Of a stretch of 64,000 nucleotides of DNA, positions 1 through 7,403 are shown piece after piece (within the stretch, counting starts at the first letter, position 1; every line of letters starts with the position of its first letter). The notes below the pieces were generated by a model. The model was not told the origin of the DNA, made no database searches, and saw only the letters and a list, made by a program, of their open reading frames with translations. This stretch comes from Streptococcus sp. HMSC034E03 (GTDB taxonomy: Bacteria; Bacillota; Bacilli; Lactobacillales; Streptococcaceae): the NCBI RefSeq assembly GCF_001811505.1, contig NZ_KV804969.1, forward strand, positions 1 through 64,000, written 5' to 3'. The translations under genes were made by a program, and so were the position numbers.

Positions 1-1
1 A

Positions 2-253
2 ACTGTAACCTTCCCAGACGGATCAACAGCAGTAATCCCAGCGGATAAGTCTGTTAAGAAATCAGATGGTTTAGTAGCAGTTAGTCCAGCTGCTAACCAA
101 GATTCACCTGCTCAAGCACCAGCTAAGAAAGCAGGAGCGAAAGAATTGCCAAATACTGGTACAGAACAATCTAGCGCTTCACTTGCTTTAGCACTTCTTG
201 CAGCAGCAACAGGCGGACTCCTCTTCGCTAAAAAACGTGAGGAAGAAGAGTAA
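2..253 (+). CDS. LPXTG cell-wall-anchored surface protein, C-terminal end (partial)
   Basis: Only the last 83 codons are in the window; the reading frame is open from base 2 to the TAA at 251-253. The end carries a complete sortase A signal: LPNTG, an alanine/leucine-rich hydrophobic stretch, then a KKREEEE charged tail. Sortase would cleave between T and G and link the protein to peptidoglycan. Upstream is a proline/alanine/lysine linker and a VTFPDGS stretch resembling the end of Rib/alpha-like or G5-type surface repeats, so the missing part may be a repeat-containing adhesin. Its function cannot be told from this fragment. A strong terminator follows. Confidence 0.9.
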   Translation, partial: TVTFPDGSTAVIPADKSVKKSDGLVAVSPAANQDSPAQAPAKKAGAKELPNTGTEQSSASLALALLAAATGGLLFAKKREEEE

Positions 254-339
254 ACCAATACTCTAATAAAGAAAAGCTGAGAATCTTAATTCTATAAATT
301 TTCTAGAAAAGAATATCAAAGAAAATAGTTCTCAGTACA

Positions 340-379
340 AAAAAGCTAGAGATTCCCAATTGTGGAACTCTAGCTTTTT
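340..379 (+). terminator. Rho-independent terminator of the LPXTG gene
   Basis: Two 12-base arms (AAAAAGCTAGAG and CTCTAGCTTTTT) flank a 16-base loop, ending in a T run. It lies 87 bases after the LPXTG stop codon. Confidence 0.85.
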
Positions 380-455
380 AATTATATGATTTTCGGTCCG
401 TCTTGCTCCGTTCAATAGTAAGTAACGTAACCGCCCAATAACGAAGTATATTGAA

Positions 456-503
456 AAATCTCCAGACTAGAGAACTCACTGATAGTTCCTAATCCGGAGA
501 TTT
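456..503. terminator. Hairpin beside the IS66 remnant, possible terminator
   Basis: Arms AAATCTCC and GGAGATTT are separated by 32 bases. It touches the end of the IS66 TnpC remnant and may mark its 3' border. The long loop makes a real terminator uncertain. Confidence 0.35.
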
Positions 504-504
504 C

Positions 505-714
505 TTATTTGCACTTTTCTTGTACAACTTTAGTCTATGGTAAATAAGCCTCTAAAACCTCTTTGTTTACGAGAGTTTCCTCGTTTGGAAGATATTCTAG
601 AAGATAGGATAGATATTTCTCGCTATTTAATTGGTGACGTTTAGCTGTTTCCAACAACCTCATAATAATAGCTGTTGCTTTAGCTCCTTCAAAACTTTGA
701 GAAAACAACCACCC
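505..714 (-). pseudogene. IS66-family TnpC transposase, C-terminal fragment
   Basis: Reading leftwards from about 714, an open frame begins GWLFSQSFEGAKA and continues through a LLETAKRHQLN segment to a TAA at 505-507. This matches the C-terminus of IS66-family TnpC (typical core: WLFSGSxxGAKA ... LIETAK). About 69 residues remain of a protein that is normally around 450-530 residues. The DDE catalytic core is absent, so the fragment is dead. The preceding ORF of the same element lies directly upstream. Confidence 0.75.
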
Positions 715-763
715 TCGCTGTTTAAAACTGAGCTCAGGCTAAAAGAGTCCCCTGGACTCTTTT

Positions 764-1060
764 ACTCCGTCCCATAACCAATGATTTAATGGCGCGTTCA
801 GGTGTTAGAGCTTTAACATCCTTTTCTGTACTTGGCCAAGTCAGTTTTCAGTTCTCAAAGCGTTTATAAAGTAACCAAAATCCTTGACCATCCTAGTAAA
901 GGGCTTTAAAGCGGTCTTTACGTCCACCACAAAAGAGAAAGACTTGACCTGAAAAGGGATTTAATTCCAATTGACTTTTAACTACATAGGCTAAGGAGTC
1001 TATTCCCTGCCTCATATCTGTCTTGCCACAAACAAGGTGAACTTGACCTAAATCGTTTGT
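764..1060 (-). pseudogene. IS66-family TnpB (Orf2) remnant
   Basis: On the minus strand, a frame from about 1050 reads QVHLVCGKTDMRQGIDSLAY, then NPFSGQVFLFCGGRKDRFKALY, the hallmark of IS66 accessory protein TnpB. An in-frame stop follows KALY. The frame then continues with DGQGFWLLYKRF, another stop, and a tail KALTPERAIKSLVMG, all recognisable TnpB sequence. A stop upstream of the Q also breaks the N-terminus. Only about 50 bases separate this remnant from the TnpC tail, so most of tnpC has been deleted. Confidence 0.75.
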
Positions 1061-1222
1061 TTAGTTGAATTATTATAGTACAATACCTTTCCTCCGATAA
1101 CTATTTTTATCTAGTATACCGGAAGTTGGGGAAATAGGATAGATACCTTGTTATGACGCGCTTACCTTATACTATCCTAAAATCAAAAAACATCTTATAA
1201 TAGTAGTAGACTTCCTGCGAAA

Positions 1223-1612
1223 CTAAAATCCTAGTTCACGGTTGATAATGCCAGCAATCAAATTCATTCGTAATCCAAACCGTTTGCGTCGATTTCGATA
1301 GGTTGTTGAAAACATTTTAAACATTTTTACTTTGGCAAAAATATTTTCAACCTTGATTCTCTCTTTAGATAGCGCATGGTTATAGGCTTTATCTTCAAGA
1401 GTTAGTGGCTTCAGTTTACTTGATTTTCTCGGAGTTTGAGTTTGTGAATACATCTTCATGAGTCCTTGATAACCACTGTCAGCCAAGATTTTACCAGTTT
1501 GTTCGATATTTCTGCGACTCATTTTGAACAATTTCATATCGTGGCAATAGTTCACAGCGATATCCAATGAAACAATTCTCCCTTGGCTTGTGACAATCGC
1601 TTGAGCCTTCAT
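1223..1612 (-). CDS. IS1381 transposase OrfB (catalytic half)
   Basis: This 129-residue frame covers the C-terminal half of the IS1381 transposase, including a DSGYQGL segment and the KERIKVENIFAKVKMFK region containing the conserved IS5 K/R-E motif (the DDE glutamate). In-frame coding can be followed upstream past the ATG at 1612 (LANYSGKKKYHAM) to the A7 run at 1653-1659. OrfB is therefore normally made by ribosomal frameshifting from OrfA, not from its own start. With OrfA stopped early, a full transposase is unlikely here. Confidence 0.8.
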   Translation of the reverse strand: MKAQAIVTSQGRIVSLDIAVNYCHDMKLFKMSRRNIEQTGKILADSGYQGLMKMYSQTQTPRKSSKLKPLTLEDKAYNHALSKERIKVENIFAKVKMFKMFSTTYRNRRKRFGLRMNLIAGIINRELGF

Positions 1613-1652
1613 AGCATGATATTTCTTTTTACCAGAATAATTAGCTAGTTGA

Positions 1653-1659
1653 TTTTTTT
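1653..1659 (-). other. A7 slippery heptamer for -1 frameshifting in IS1381
   Basis: On the coding (minus) strand the sequence is CCT AAA AAA ATC. A -1 slip on A-AAA-AAA leads directly into the OrfB frame reading N-Q-L-A-N-Y-S-G, restoring the expected transposase sequence. Frameshifting at A runs is established for two-ORF insertion sequences; its use here is inference. Confidence 0.6.
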
Positions 1660-1677
1660 AGGACGATTGATTTTTAC

Positions 1678-2028
1678 CTATGTTGCATCCACAATCACCG
1701 TATCCTCAGCACTAAGATGAGTTTTTGAAATCGTAAAACCACTTTGAATAAGAGTTGCTTCAACCCATTGACTCCGACGGATTAAGTTGCTTTCGTGAAT
1801 GCCAAAATCAGCCGCAATTTGTTCATAAGTACGGTATTCTCGCATGTATTGAAGAGTAGCCATGAGGAGATCTTCTAAGCTTAACTTAGAGGTTCGTCCA
1901 CCTTTTGCGTGTTTACGTTGATAAGCTGTTTTTAACACAGCTAACATCTCTTCAAAAGTAGTGAGCTGAACACCAACAAGGCGTTTAAATCGTGCATCAG
2001 TTAATGGTTTACTTGATTCATAATTCAT
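1678..2028 (-). pseudogene. IS1381 transposase OrfA, truncated by a nonsense codon
   Basis: This 116-residue ORF starts with MNYESSKPLTDARFK and carries the N-terminal helix-turn-helix-type region of IS5-family transposases (RTYEQIAADFGIHESNL). It ends at VIVDAT followed by TAG at 1678-1680. From family memory, IS1381 reads VIDATEVKINRPKKK here, so a GAG codon appears to have become TAG. The same frame continues after the stop with VKINRPKK up to an A7 slippery run, showing that the stop is secondary. Confidence 0.8.
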
Positions 2029-2294
2029 AGTTTTATTGTATCATATTTTGTTTTGCAGGAAGTCTATTAAGGGAAGTCCCCAATATCTTTGAATCATTAG
2101 AGTGCTTTTTTAAAACTAAATGACTATAAAATGGAATATAAAAAGACAGATTCGAGGAATCTATTAAATTAAAAATACAGAAATCATAGATTTGAAAAAT
2201 AATTGAAATATTTTAGATTGCACGCTTAATATAAAATAAAAAACTAGCCACGGAATTAGTAGTAGCTACTAGATTCTATGACTAGTTGTAGAGT

Positions 2295-3062
2295 TTAAGG
2301 TTTTGACTTTATAATTTTAGTTTGTTTAGACAGCGATAGGAGTGTTTGGTCACTTAATTTTGAATCAGTGATAATGGTGTCGATATCTGAGATATTGTAA
2401 AATGTGAAGAAATCAAATTTATCAAATTTGCTATGGTCAGCTAGGAGATATTTTTTATTGGCGTTTTCTAGTGCTAATTTCTGTGCTTCACCTTCGTCTT
2501 CACTAAAAGTAGCGATAGCATGATTCTTGATACCATTACAACTAACGAAGGCTTTTGAAAATTGCAAACTAGCGATATCTTGAAGGGTTAAAGTACCTAC
2601 AAATGCTCCAGTAATTGAACGATAATTACCACCGATTAGAATGAGATCAGTTAGCTTACGCTCGTTTAGAATGAGAAATACAGGCAAACTATTGGTAACA
2701 ACACGAATGTTATCGATAGGAAGTTCACGCGCAAAGAATTCTAATGTGGTACCTGGACCAATGAAAATAGTTTCTCTTTCTTCAACTAAGTGACCTGCAA
2801 AGCGAGCAATTTCTTGTTTTTCTGCTGTTTGTAGTCCTTGTTTTTCAACGTTAGAACGCTCATTATTTAATAAGGAACCTGTTCGAAGTTTTTCAGCACC
2901 GCCATGAACTCGAACCAGCAAATCCTTATCTGCTAACTCTTGTAAATATCGTCTAGCTGTCATATCGGAAATATCAAGGCGACTCATAATCTCTTTAACA
3001 GTGATAGTTCCTTTTGTATTTACAATTTCTAAAATAGTATCTAATTTTTCTTGCTTCAGCAT
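2295..3062 (-). CDS. lacR: DeoR-family transcriptional repressor, LacR-like
   Basis: This 255-residue protein has the DeoR plan. Residues 1-57 form a winged helix-turn-helix (TVKEIMSRLDISDMTARRYL), followed by a sugar-phosphate sensor domain with the IGPGTTLEFFARELP loop and the KYLLADHSKFDK segment typical of the family. It resembles the lactose/tagatose-6-phosphate repressor LacR. In pneumococcus, as I recall, a lacR next to nrdF precedes a lac/tagatose operon. Here the region to its left is insertion-sequence debris and a surface protein gene, so the expected target operon is absent from the visible side. The start is the ATG at 3062, preceded by a GGGGGTGG ribosome-binding site. Confidence 0.75.
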   Translation of the reverse strand: MLKQEKLDTILEIVNTKGTITVKEIMSRLDISDMTARRYLQELADKDLLVRVHGGAEKLRTGSLLNNERSNVEKQGLQTAEKQEIARFAGHLVEERETIFIGPGTTLEFFARELPIDNIRVVTNSLPVFLILNERKLTDLILIGGNYRSITGAFVGTLTLQDIASLQFSKAFVSCNGIKNHAIATFSEDEGEAQKLALENANKKYLLADHSKFDKFDFFTFYNISDIDTIITDSKLSDQTLLSLSKQTKIIKSKP

Positions 3063-3086
3063 TGAACCACCCCCAAATCTAATATT

Positions 3087-3115
3087 ATTTTATCATATTT
3101 TAAACAGCTAAGCAA
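3087..3115 (-). promoter_or_regulatory. Promoter of lacR
   Basis: Minus-strand TTGCTT (3110-3115), a 17-base spacer and TAAAAT (3087-3092) stand about 25 bases before the start codon. Confidence 0.5.
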
Positions 3116-3140
3116 CTTAAAGAAAACAAAAATAAACAAA

Positions 3141-3179
3141 AAAAAACATCTAGTTTATAAATAAACTTAGATGTTTTTT
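3141..3179 (-). terminator. Terminator after nrdF
   Basis: AAAAAACATCTA pairs with TAGATGTTTTTT around an inner GTTTAT/ATAAAC stem, giving a long AT-rich hairpin with T runs on both sides. It lies 11 bases past the nrdF stop. Confidence 0.75.
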
Positions 3180-3189
3180 AGGTTAGGTA

Positions 3190-4152
3190 TTAATTTAGTC
3201 CATAGTTATAGTCATCATCCTGCATAGCTTCAACTTCACCAAGTAGATAACCATTACCAACTTGAGAGAAGAAGTCGTGGTTTGAAGTACCAGTTGAAAT
3301 CCCGTTCATAACGATTGGGTTGACATCGTCCGCTGAGTCAGGGAAGAGAGGATCTTGCCCCAAATTCATAAGAGCCTTATTTGCATTGTAGCGAAGGAAG
3401 GTTTTAACCTCTTCTGTCCATCCGACTTCGTCATAGAGACTCTCTGTGTAGCCTTCTTCATTCTCATAAAGAGTATAGAGAAGGTCGTACATCCATTCTT
3501 TGAGTTTTTCTTGCTCTTCTTCAGGCAATTCATTGAAACCGAGTTGGAATTTATAACCAATGTAGGTTCCATGGACTGACTCATCACGAATAATCAACTT
3601 TATAATTTCTGCCACGTTGGCCAACTTGTTGTTTCCAAGATAGTAGAGTGGTGTAAAGAAACCAGAGTAGAAAAGGAAGGTTTCAAGGAAAACACTAGCT
3701 ACTTTCTTCTCAAGAGGAGTTCCGTTTAGGTAGATTTCATTGATAATTTCAGCTTTTTTCTGAAGATATGGATTGGTGTTGGTCCATTCGAAAATCTCTT
3801 CTATTTCTGACTTAGTATTCAAGGTAGAAAAGATAGAAGAGTAAGACTTTGCATGAACAGATTCCATAAATTGGATATTGTTAAAAACAGCTTCCTCGTG
3901 AGGCGTACGAATATCAGCACGAAGGGCTTGAACACCAGTTTCTGATTGCATGGTATCAAGAAGGGTCAAACCTCCAAAAACTTTACCAACAAGGTCTTTT
4001 TCCTTGTTAGAAAGCTTTCTCCAGTCGTCTAGGTCATTTGACAAAGGGATACGCGTATCGAGCCAGAATTGCTCCGTCAGTTTTTCCCAGGTTGATTTGT
4101 CGATGACATCTTCGATGGCATTCCAGTTAATGGCTTTGTAGTAAGTTTTCAT
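3190..4152 (-). CDS. nrdF: Class Ib ribonucleotide reductase, beta (radical) subunit
   Basis: NrdF (320 residues, full length) houses the dimetal-tyrosyl radical that starts reduction of ribonucleotides by NrdE. Metal-ligand motifs are visible: ESVHAKSYSSIF in the first half and RDESVHGTYIGYKF in the second, matching the paired E-x-x-H ligand motifs of R2 proteins. The protein ends in a flexible acidic tail (DDDYNYGLN) of the kind that docks on the alpha subunit. A 173-base gap with a terminator-like hairpin separates it from nrdE, so it may have its own promoter. No nrdI is in the window. Confidence 0.97.
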   Translation of the reverse strand: MKTYYKAINWNAIEDVIDKSTWEKLTEQFWLDTRIPLSNDLDDWRKLSNKEKDLVGKVFGGLTLLDTMQSETGVQALRADIRTPHEEAVFNNIQFMESVHAKSYSSIFSTLNTKSEIEEIFEWTNTNPYLQKKAEIINEIYLNGTPLEKKVASVFLETFLFYSGFFTPLYYLGNNKLANVAEIIKLIIRDESVHGTYIGYKFQLGFNELPEEEQEKLKEWMYDLLYTLYENEEGYTESLYDEVGWTEEVKTFLRYNANKALMNLGQDPLFPDSADDVNPIVMNGISTGTSNHDFFSQVGNGYLLGEVEAMQDDDYNYGLN

Positions 4153-4230
4153 TTGAAATCTCTTTCTGTATGTAGTAATGCGATAACATAATCATTCTTA
4201 TTTTATCATAATTCTATGCTATAATCGAAC

Positions 4231-4254
4231 AAAAAGTCGGATGCCCGACTTTTA
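4231..4254 (-). terminator. Hairpin terminator or attenuator between nrdE and nrdF
   Basis: AAAAGTCGG and CCGACTTTT pair around a 4-base loop, with T-rich sequence on both sides. It would end or weaken transcription coming from nrdE before nrdF. Confidence 0.7.
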
Positions 4255-4325
4255 TGTTCTTACATGATTTTATCAGCAAAATACGTTTAATGGATTGAGT
4301 GAATGTAATACTTTTGAGAGATGAC

Positions 4326-6485
4326 TTAAATCACACAGCTCTCGCATTGGTTAGCACCGACTTCTCCACCATCATCGGTAAAGGTACGGACGTAGTAGAT
4401 AGACTTGATACCTTTGTTGAAGGCATAGTTACGAAGGATAGACAAGTCACGTGTTGTTTGTTTGTTTTCTTTCTTCCATTCGTAAAGGCCTGTTGGAATA
4501 TCACTACGCATGAAGAGTGTGAGTGAAAGTCCTTGGTCCACGTGCTCAGTCGCAGCAGCATAAACATCAATGACCTTACGCATATCCATGTCATAAGCAG
4601 AAGTGTAGTAAGGAATTGTTTCTGTTGACAAACCAGCAGCGGGATAGTAGATCTTACCAATTTTCTTCTCTTGGCGTTCTTCGATACGTTGCGTAATTGG
4701 GTGAATAGAAGCAGAAACATCGTTGATGTAGCTGATAGAACCATTTGGCGCTACAGCAAGGCGGTTTTGGTGGTAAAGCCCATCTGCTTTAACTTTATCA
4801 CGAAGTTCAGCCCAGTCAACAGCAGTAGGGATAAAGATATCTTTGAAGAGTTCTTTAACATGTTCTGATTTCGGAAGAAATTCGTCAGTCAAATACTTAT
4901 CAAAATAGCTTCCGTTAGCATAGTCTGATTTGTCAAAGTTGTGGAAGGTAACACCACGTTCACGTGCGATATTGTTTGACTCAACCAAGGTCCAGTAGTT
5001 CATAAGCATGAAGTAGATGCTTGTGAATTCAACAGACTCAGGTGATCCGTATTCGATCAATTGTTGAGCAAGATAGCTGTGAAGTCCCATAGCTCCAAGT
5101 CCAAATGTATGAGCTTGGCTGTTTCCGTGGTTGATAGTAGGAACAGCGACGATGTGTGAACTATCTGTAACGAAGGTCAAGGCACGTACCATTGCACGGA
5201 TAGAGCGACCAAAGTCCGGTGAAGTCATCATGTTGACCACGTTTGTTGAACCAAGGTTACATGAGACATCAGTACCCATTTTTAGGAATTCCTGAGCATC
5301 ATTGATAAGACTTGGTTCTTGGACTTGAAGAATCTCTGAACACAAGTTACTCATGATGATCTTACCATCGACAGGATTTGCACGGTTAGCTGTATCAATG
5401 TTGACCACATAAGGATAACCAGATTCTTGTTGCAATTTAGAGATTTCAGTTTCCAAATCACGCGCCTTGATTTTTGTCTTACGGATATTTGGATTTGCAA
5501 CCAATTCATCGTATTTTTCTGTAATGTCGATGTAGTTAAATGGCACGCCGTATTCAAGCTCTACAGAGTAAGGGCTGAATAGGTACATTTCCTCATTCTT
5601 ACGTGCTAATTCGTAGAATTTATCTGGTACCACAACACCAAGTGAAAGGGTCTTAACACGAACTTTTTCATCTGCGTTTTCTTTCTTAGTTGAAAGGAAG
5701 GCGATAATATCTGGGTGAAAGACATTGAGGTAAACAACACCGGCACCTTGACGTTGACCCAATTGGTTTGAGTAAGAGAAGCTATCTTCAAAAAGCTTCA
5801 TAACAGGTACGACACCAGAAGCGGCACCCTCGTATCCTTTAATAGGAGCTCCAGCTTCACGAAGGTTGCTGAGGGAAATTCCCACGCCACCACCGATACG
5901 TGAAAGTTGAAGAGCTGAGTTGATAGAACGTCCGATAGAGTTCATATCATCGGTTACCTGGATCAAGAAGCAAGATACCAACTCACCACGACGCGCACGG
6001 CCTGCATTCAAGAAAGAAGGAGTAGCAGGTTGATAACGTTGGTGGATGATTTCATTGGCGATATCAATAGCAATCGCTTCATCACCATCAGCAAAGTAAA
6101 GGGCGTTAAAGAAGACGCGGTCTTCCATGCTTTCAAGATAGTATTCCCCATCATTAGTTTTCAAAGCATACTGATTATAGAATTTATAGGCAGCCATGAA
6201 AGACTTAAATTGGAAGTTTTGATCCTTGATAAATTGATGCAGTTCTTCCAAAAATTCTGGACAGTATTTCTTGATAAATGCTGTCTCAATGTAGTTATGC
6301 TCAATGAGGAAGTTGATTTTATCCGTAATTGAGTTGAAAACCATTGTATTTGGTACAACATTTTCTTTAAAGAAGGCTTCAAGAGCTTCCTTGTCTTTGT
6401 GAAGCATGATTTGTCCATTCACAGGACGGTTAATTTCGTTATTAAGACGGAAGTAAGTCACATCTTCAAGTTGTTTTAATCCCAT
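4326..6485 (-). CDS. nrdE: Class Ib ribonucleoside-diphosphate reductase, alpha subunit
   Basis: NrdE (719 residues) reduces ribonucleoside diphosphates to deoxynucleotides. Visible family marks are the GQRQGAGVVYLNVFHPDI segment, SNLCSEIL with a conserved active-site cysteine, GAMGLHSYLAQ, and a C-terminal CESC pair that shuttles electrons from NrdH. The short N-terminus without an ATP-cone is as expected for class Ib. The start is the ATG at 6485, preceded by AAAGGA. It lies 68 bases downstream of nrdH with a weak hairpin between, so the two are probably co-transcribed. Confidence 0.97.
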   Translation of the reverse strand: MGLKQLEDVTYFRLNNEINRPVNGQIMLHKDKEALEAFFKENVVPNTMVFNSITDKINFLIEHNYIETAFIKKYCPEFLEELHQFIKDQNFQFKSFMAAYKFYNQYALKTNDGEYYLESMEDRVFFNALYFADGDEAIAIDIANEIIHQRYQPATPSFLNAGRARRGELVSCFLIQVTDDMNSIGRSINSALQLSRIGGGVGISLSNLREAGAPIKGYEGAASGVVPVMKLFEDSFSYSNQLGQRQGAGVVYLNVFHPDIIAFLSTKKENADEKVRVKTLSLGVVVPDKFYELARKNEEMYLFSPYSVELEYGVPFNYIDITEKYDELVANPNIRKTKIKARDLETEISKLQQESGYPYVVNIDTANRANPVDGKIIMSNLCSEILQVQEPSLINDAQEFLKMGTDVSCNLGSTNVVNMMTSPDFGRSIRAMVRALTFVTDSSHIVAVPTINHGNSQAHTFGLGAMGLHSYLAQQLIEYGSPESVEFTSIYFMLMNYWTLVESNNIARERGVTFHNFDKSDYANGSYFDKYLTDEFLPKSEHVKELFKDIFIPTAVDWAELRDKVKADGLYHQNRLAVAPNGSISYINDVSASIHPITQRIEERQEKKIGKIYYPAAGLSTETIPYYTSAYDMDMRKVIDVYAAATEHVDQGLSLTLFMRSDIPTGLYEWKKENKQTTRDLSILRNYAFNKGIKSIYYVRTFTDDGGEVGANQCESCVI

Positions 6486-6512
6486 AAAAAATCCTTTATC
6501 TAATTACAAAAG

Positions 6513-6543
6513 AAAGGCTTCTAAGATAGACATAGAAGCTTTT
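6513..6543 (-). terminator. Weak hairpin between nrdH and nrdE
   Basis: AAAGGCTTCTA and TAGAAGCTTTT form an imperfect 11-base stem with a T run. It may reduce read-through from the short nrdH transcript into nrdE. Confidence 0.5.
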
Positions 6544-6553
6544 GTCTCGATTC

Positions 6554-6772
6554 TTAAGCAAGTTGTTTGAGTTTACCTGGTTGGAAACCAGAGAAAACCT
6601 CTGTTGGTGTCTGAATGATAGGAGCGGCACTAAAGCCAAGCTCTTTTACTTGATCAATGTATTCAGGCTGTTCATCAAGATTGATTTCTTTATATTCAAC
6701 ATTATTACTGTCTAAAAAACGTTTCGTCATTTTACATTGGACACAGTTGTTTTTAGAATATACGGTTACCAT
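6554..6772 (-). CDS. nrdH: Glutaredoxin-like NrdH redoxin
   Basis: This 72-residue thioredoxin-fold protein has the CVQC active site at residues 11-14 followed by KMTKRFLD, and a C-terminal FSGFQPGKL segment typical of NrdH. NrdH is the electron donor that re-reduces the NrdE CESC tail. It is the first gene of the nrd cluster, with a GAGGAG ribosome-binding site 9 bases before the ATG and a near-consensus promoter. Confidence 0.96.
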   Translation of the reverse strand: MVTVYSKNNCVQCKMTKRFLDSNNVEYKEINLDEQPEYIDQVKELGFSAAPIIQTPTEVFSGFQPGKLKQLA

Positions 6773-6808
6773 TTCTGTAACTCCTCTTTAAAAAATTATT
6801 ACTTTCTT

Positions 6809-6836
6809 AGTATATCAGAAAAAAAAACTTTGTCAA
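6809..6836 (-). promoter_or_regulatory. Promoter of nrdH
   Basis: Minus-strand TTGACA (6831-6836), a 16-base spacer and TATACT (6809-6814). This is close to the sigma-A consensus and lies about 37 bases before the start codon. Confidence 0.8.
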
Positions 6837-6843
6837 CTTTCTA

Positions 6844-6859
6844 AAACTAAATCTTGTGT
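6844..6859. promoter_or_regulatory. NrdR-box-like site 1
   Basis: AAACTAAATCTTGTGT matches the NrdR-box form ACACTATATATTGTGT at 13 of 16 positions. It is 8 bases upstream of the nrdH -35, a plausible place for a repressor sensing dNTP/ATP levels. Confidence 0.55.
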
Positions 6860-6885
6860 ACTTATTTTACTGATTTTACTAACAA

Positions 6886-6901
6886 ACACAATATATAGTG
6901 T
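6886..6901. promoter_or_regulatory. NrdR-box-like site 2
   Basis: ACACAATATATAGTGT; on the minus strand it reads as the full NrdR-box consensus form. It starts 42 bases from site 1, about four DNA turns, so both face the same side of the helix. Confidence 0.75.
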
Positions 6902-6957
6902 AGTATTGAAAAATAATTACAGAAAAAGCAATGATTTCATTATAGGTGTCTCGACAA

Positions 6958-6973
6958 AAACTACATACTGTGT
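6958..6973. promoter_or_regulatory. NrdR-box-like site 3
   Basis: AAACTACATACTGTGT matches the NrdR-box form at 13 of 16 positions. It lies 72 bases beyond site 2, between the nrdH promoter and the divergent ptsH promoter. Confidence 0.45.
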
Positions 6974-7042
6974 TTTGCTAAATTTAATAGAAGATTTTCA
7001 GCAAGTTATCTGAAAGGAAATTGAAGAAAGTCCATAAAATAC

Positions 7043-7071
7043 TTGAAAAATATCAATGAAGGTGATATAAT
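7043..7071 (+). promoter_or_regulatory. Promoter of ptsH-ptsI
   Basis: TTGAAA (7043-7048), a 17-base spacer and TATAAT (7066-7071) preceded by TGA, so also an extended -10. It lies 64 bases before the ptsH start. Confidence 0.85.
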
Positions 7072-7135
7072 ACTAAATTGTAAGGGTTATCAGATATGTA
7101 ACTCAACAAGAAAACTATTAAAGGAGAGTCAAACT

Positions 7136-7399
7136 ATGGCTTCTAAAGATTTCCACGTAGTGGCAGAAACAGGTATTCACGCACGTCCAGCAACATTGTT
7201 GGTACAAACAGCTAGCAAATTTGCTTCAGATATCACTCTTGAGTACAAAGGTAAATCAGTTAACCTTAAATCTATCATGGGTGTAATGAGCCTTGGTGTT
7301 GGTCAAGGTGCTGACGTTACAATCACTGCTGAAGGTGCAGACGCTGATGACGCTATCGCTGCAATCTCAGAAACAATGGAAAAAGAAGGATTGGCATAA
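7136..7399 (+). CDS. ptsH: PTS phosphocarrier protein HPr
   Basis: HPr (87 residues) passes phosphate from enzyme I to sugar-specific EIIA domains. The catalytic histidine is in TGIHARPAT (His15), and the regulatory serine phosphorylated by HPr kinase is in [13 protein letters not shown] (Ser46). The start is the ATG at 7136, preceded by AAAGGAGAG; a longer in-frame extension to 7043 starts inside the promoter and is rejected. ptsI follows 4 bases after the stop. Confidence 0.98.
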   Translation: MASKDFHVVAETGIHARPATLLVQTASKFASDITLEYKGKSVNLKSIMGVMSLGVGQGADVTITAEGADADDAIAAISETMEKEGLA

Positions 7400-7403
7400 G
7401 GAA

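Larger units (their letters stand above)
1208..2065 (-). mobile_element. IS1381 (IS5 family) copy, probably inactive
   Basis: The ends carry inverted repeats: AGACTTCCTGC at 1208-1218 and GCAGGAAGTCT at 2055-2065, with similarity extending a few bases outward. Between them lie two minus-strand ORFs matching the two-ORF transposase of IS1381, common in S. pneumoniae and S. mitis. OrfA is cut by a nonsense codon, so this copy probably cannot move by itself. No clean target-site duplication could be identified by eye, and exact ends are uncertain by a few bases. Confidence 0.85.
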
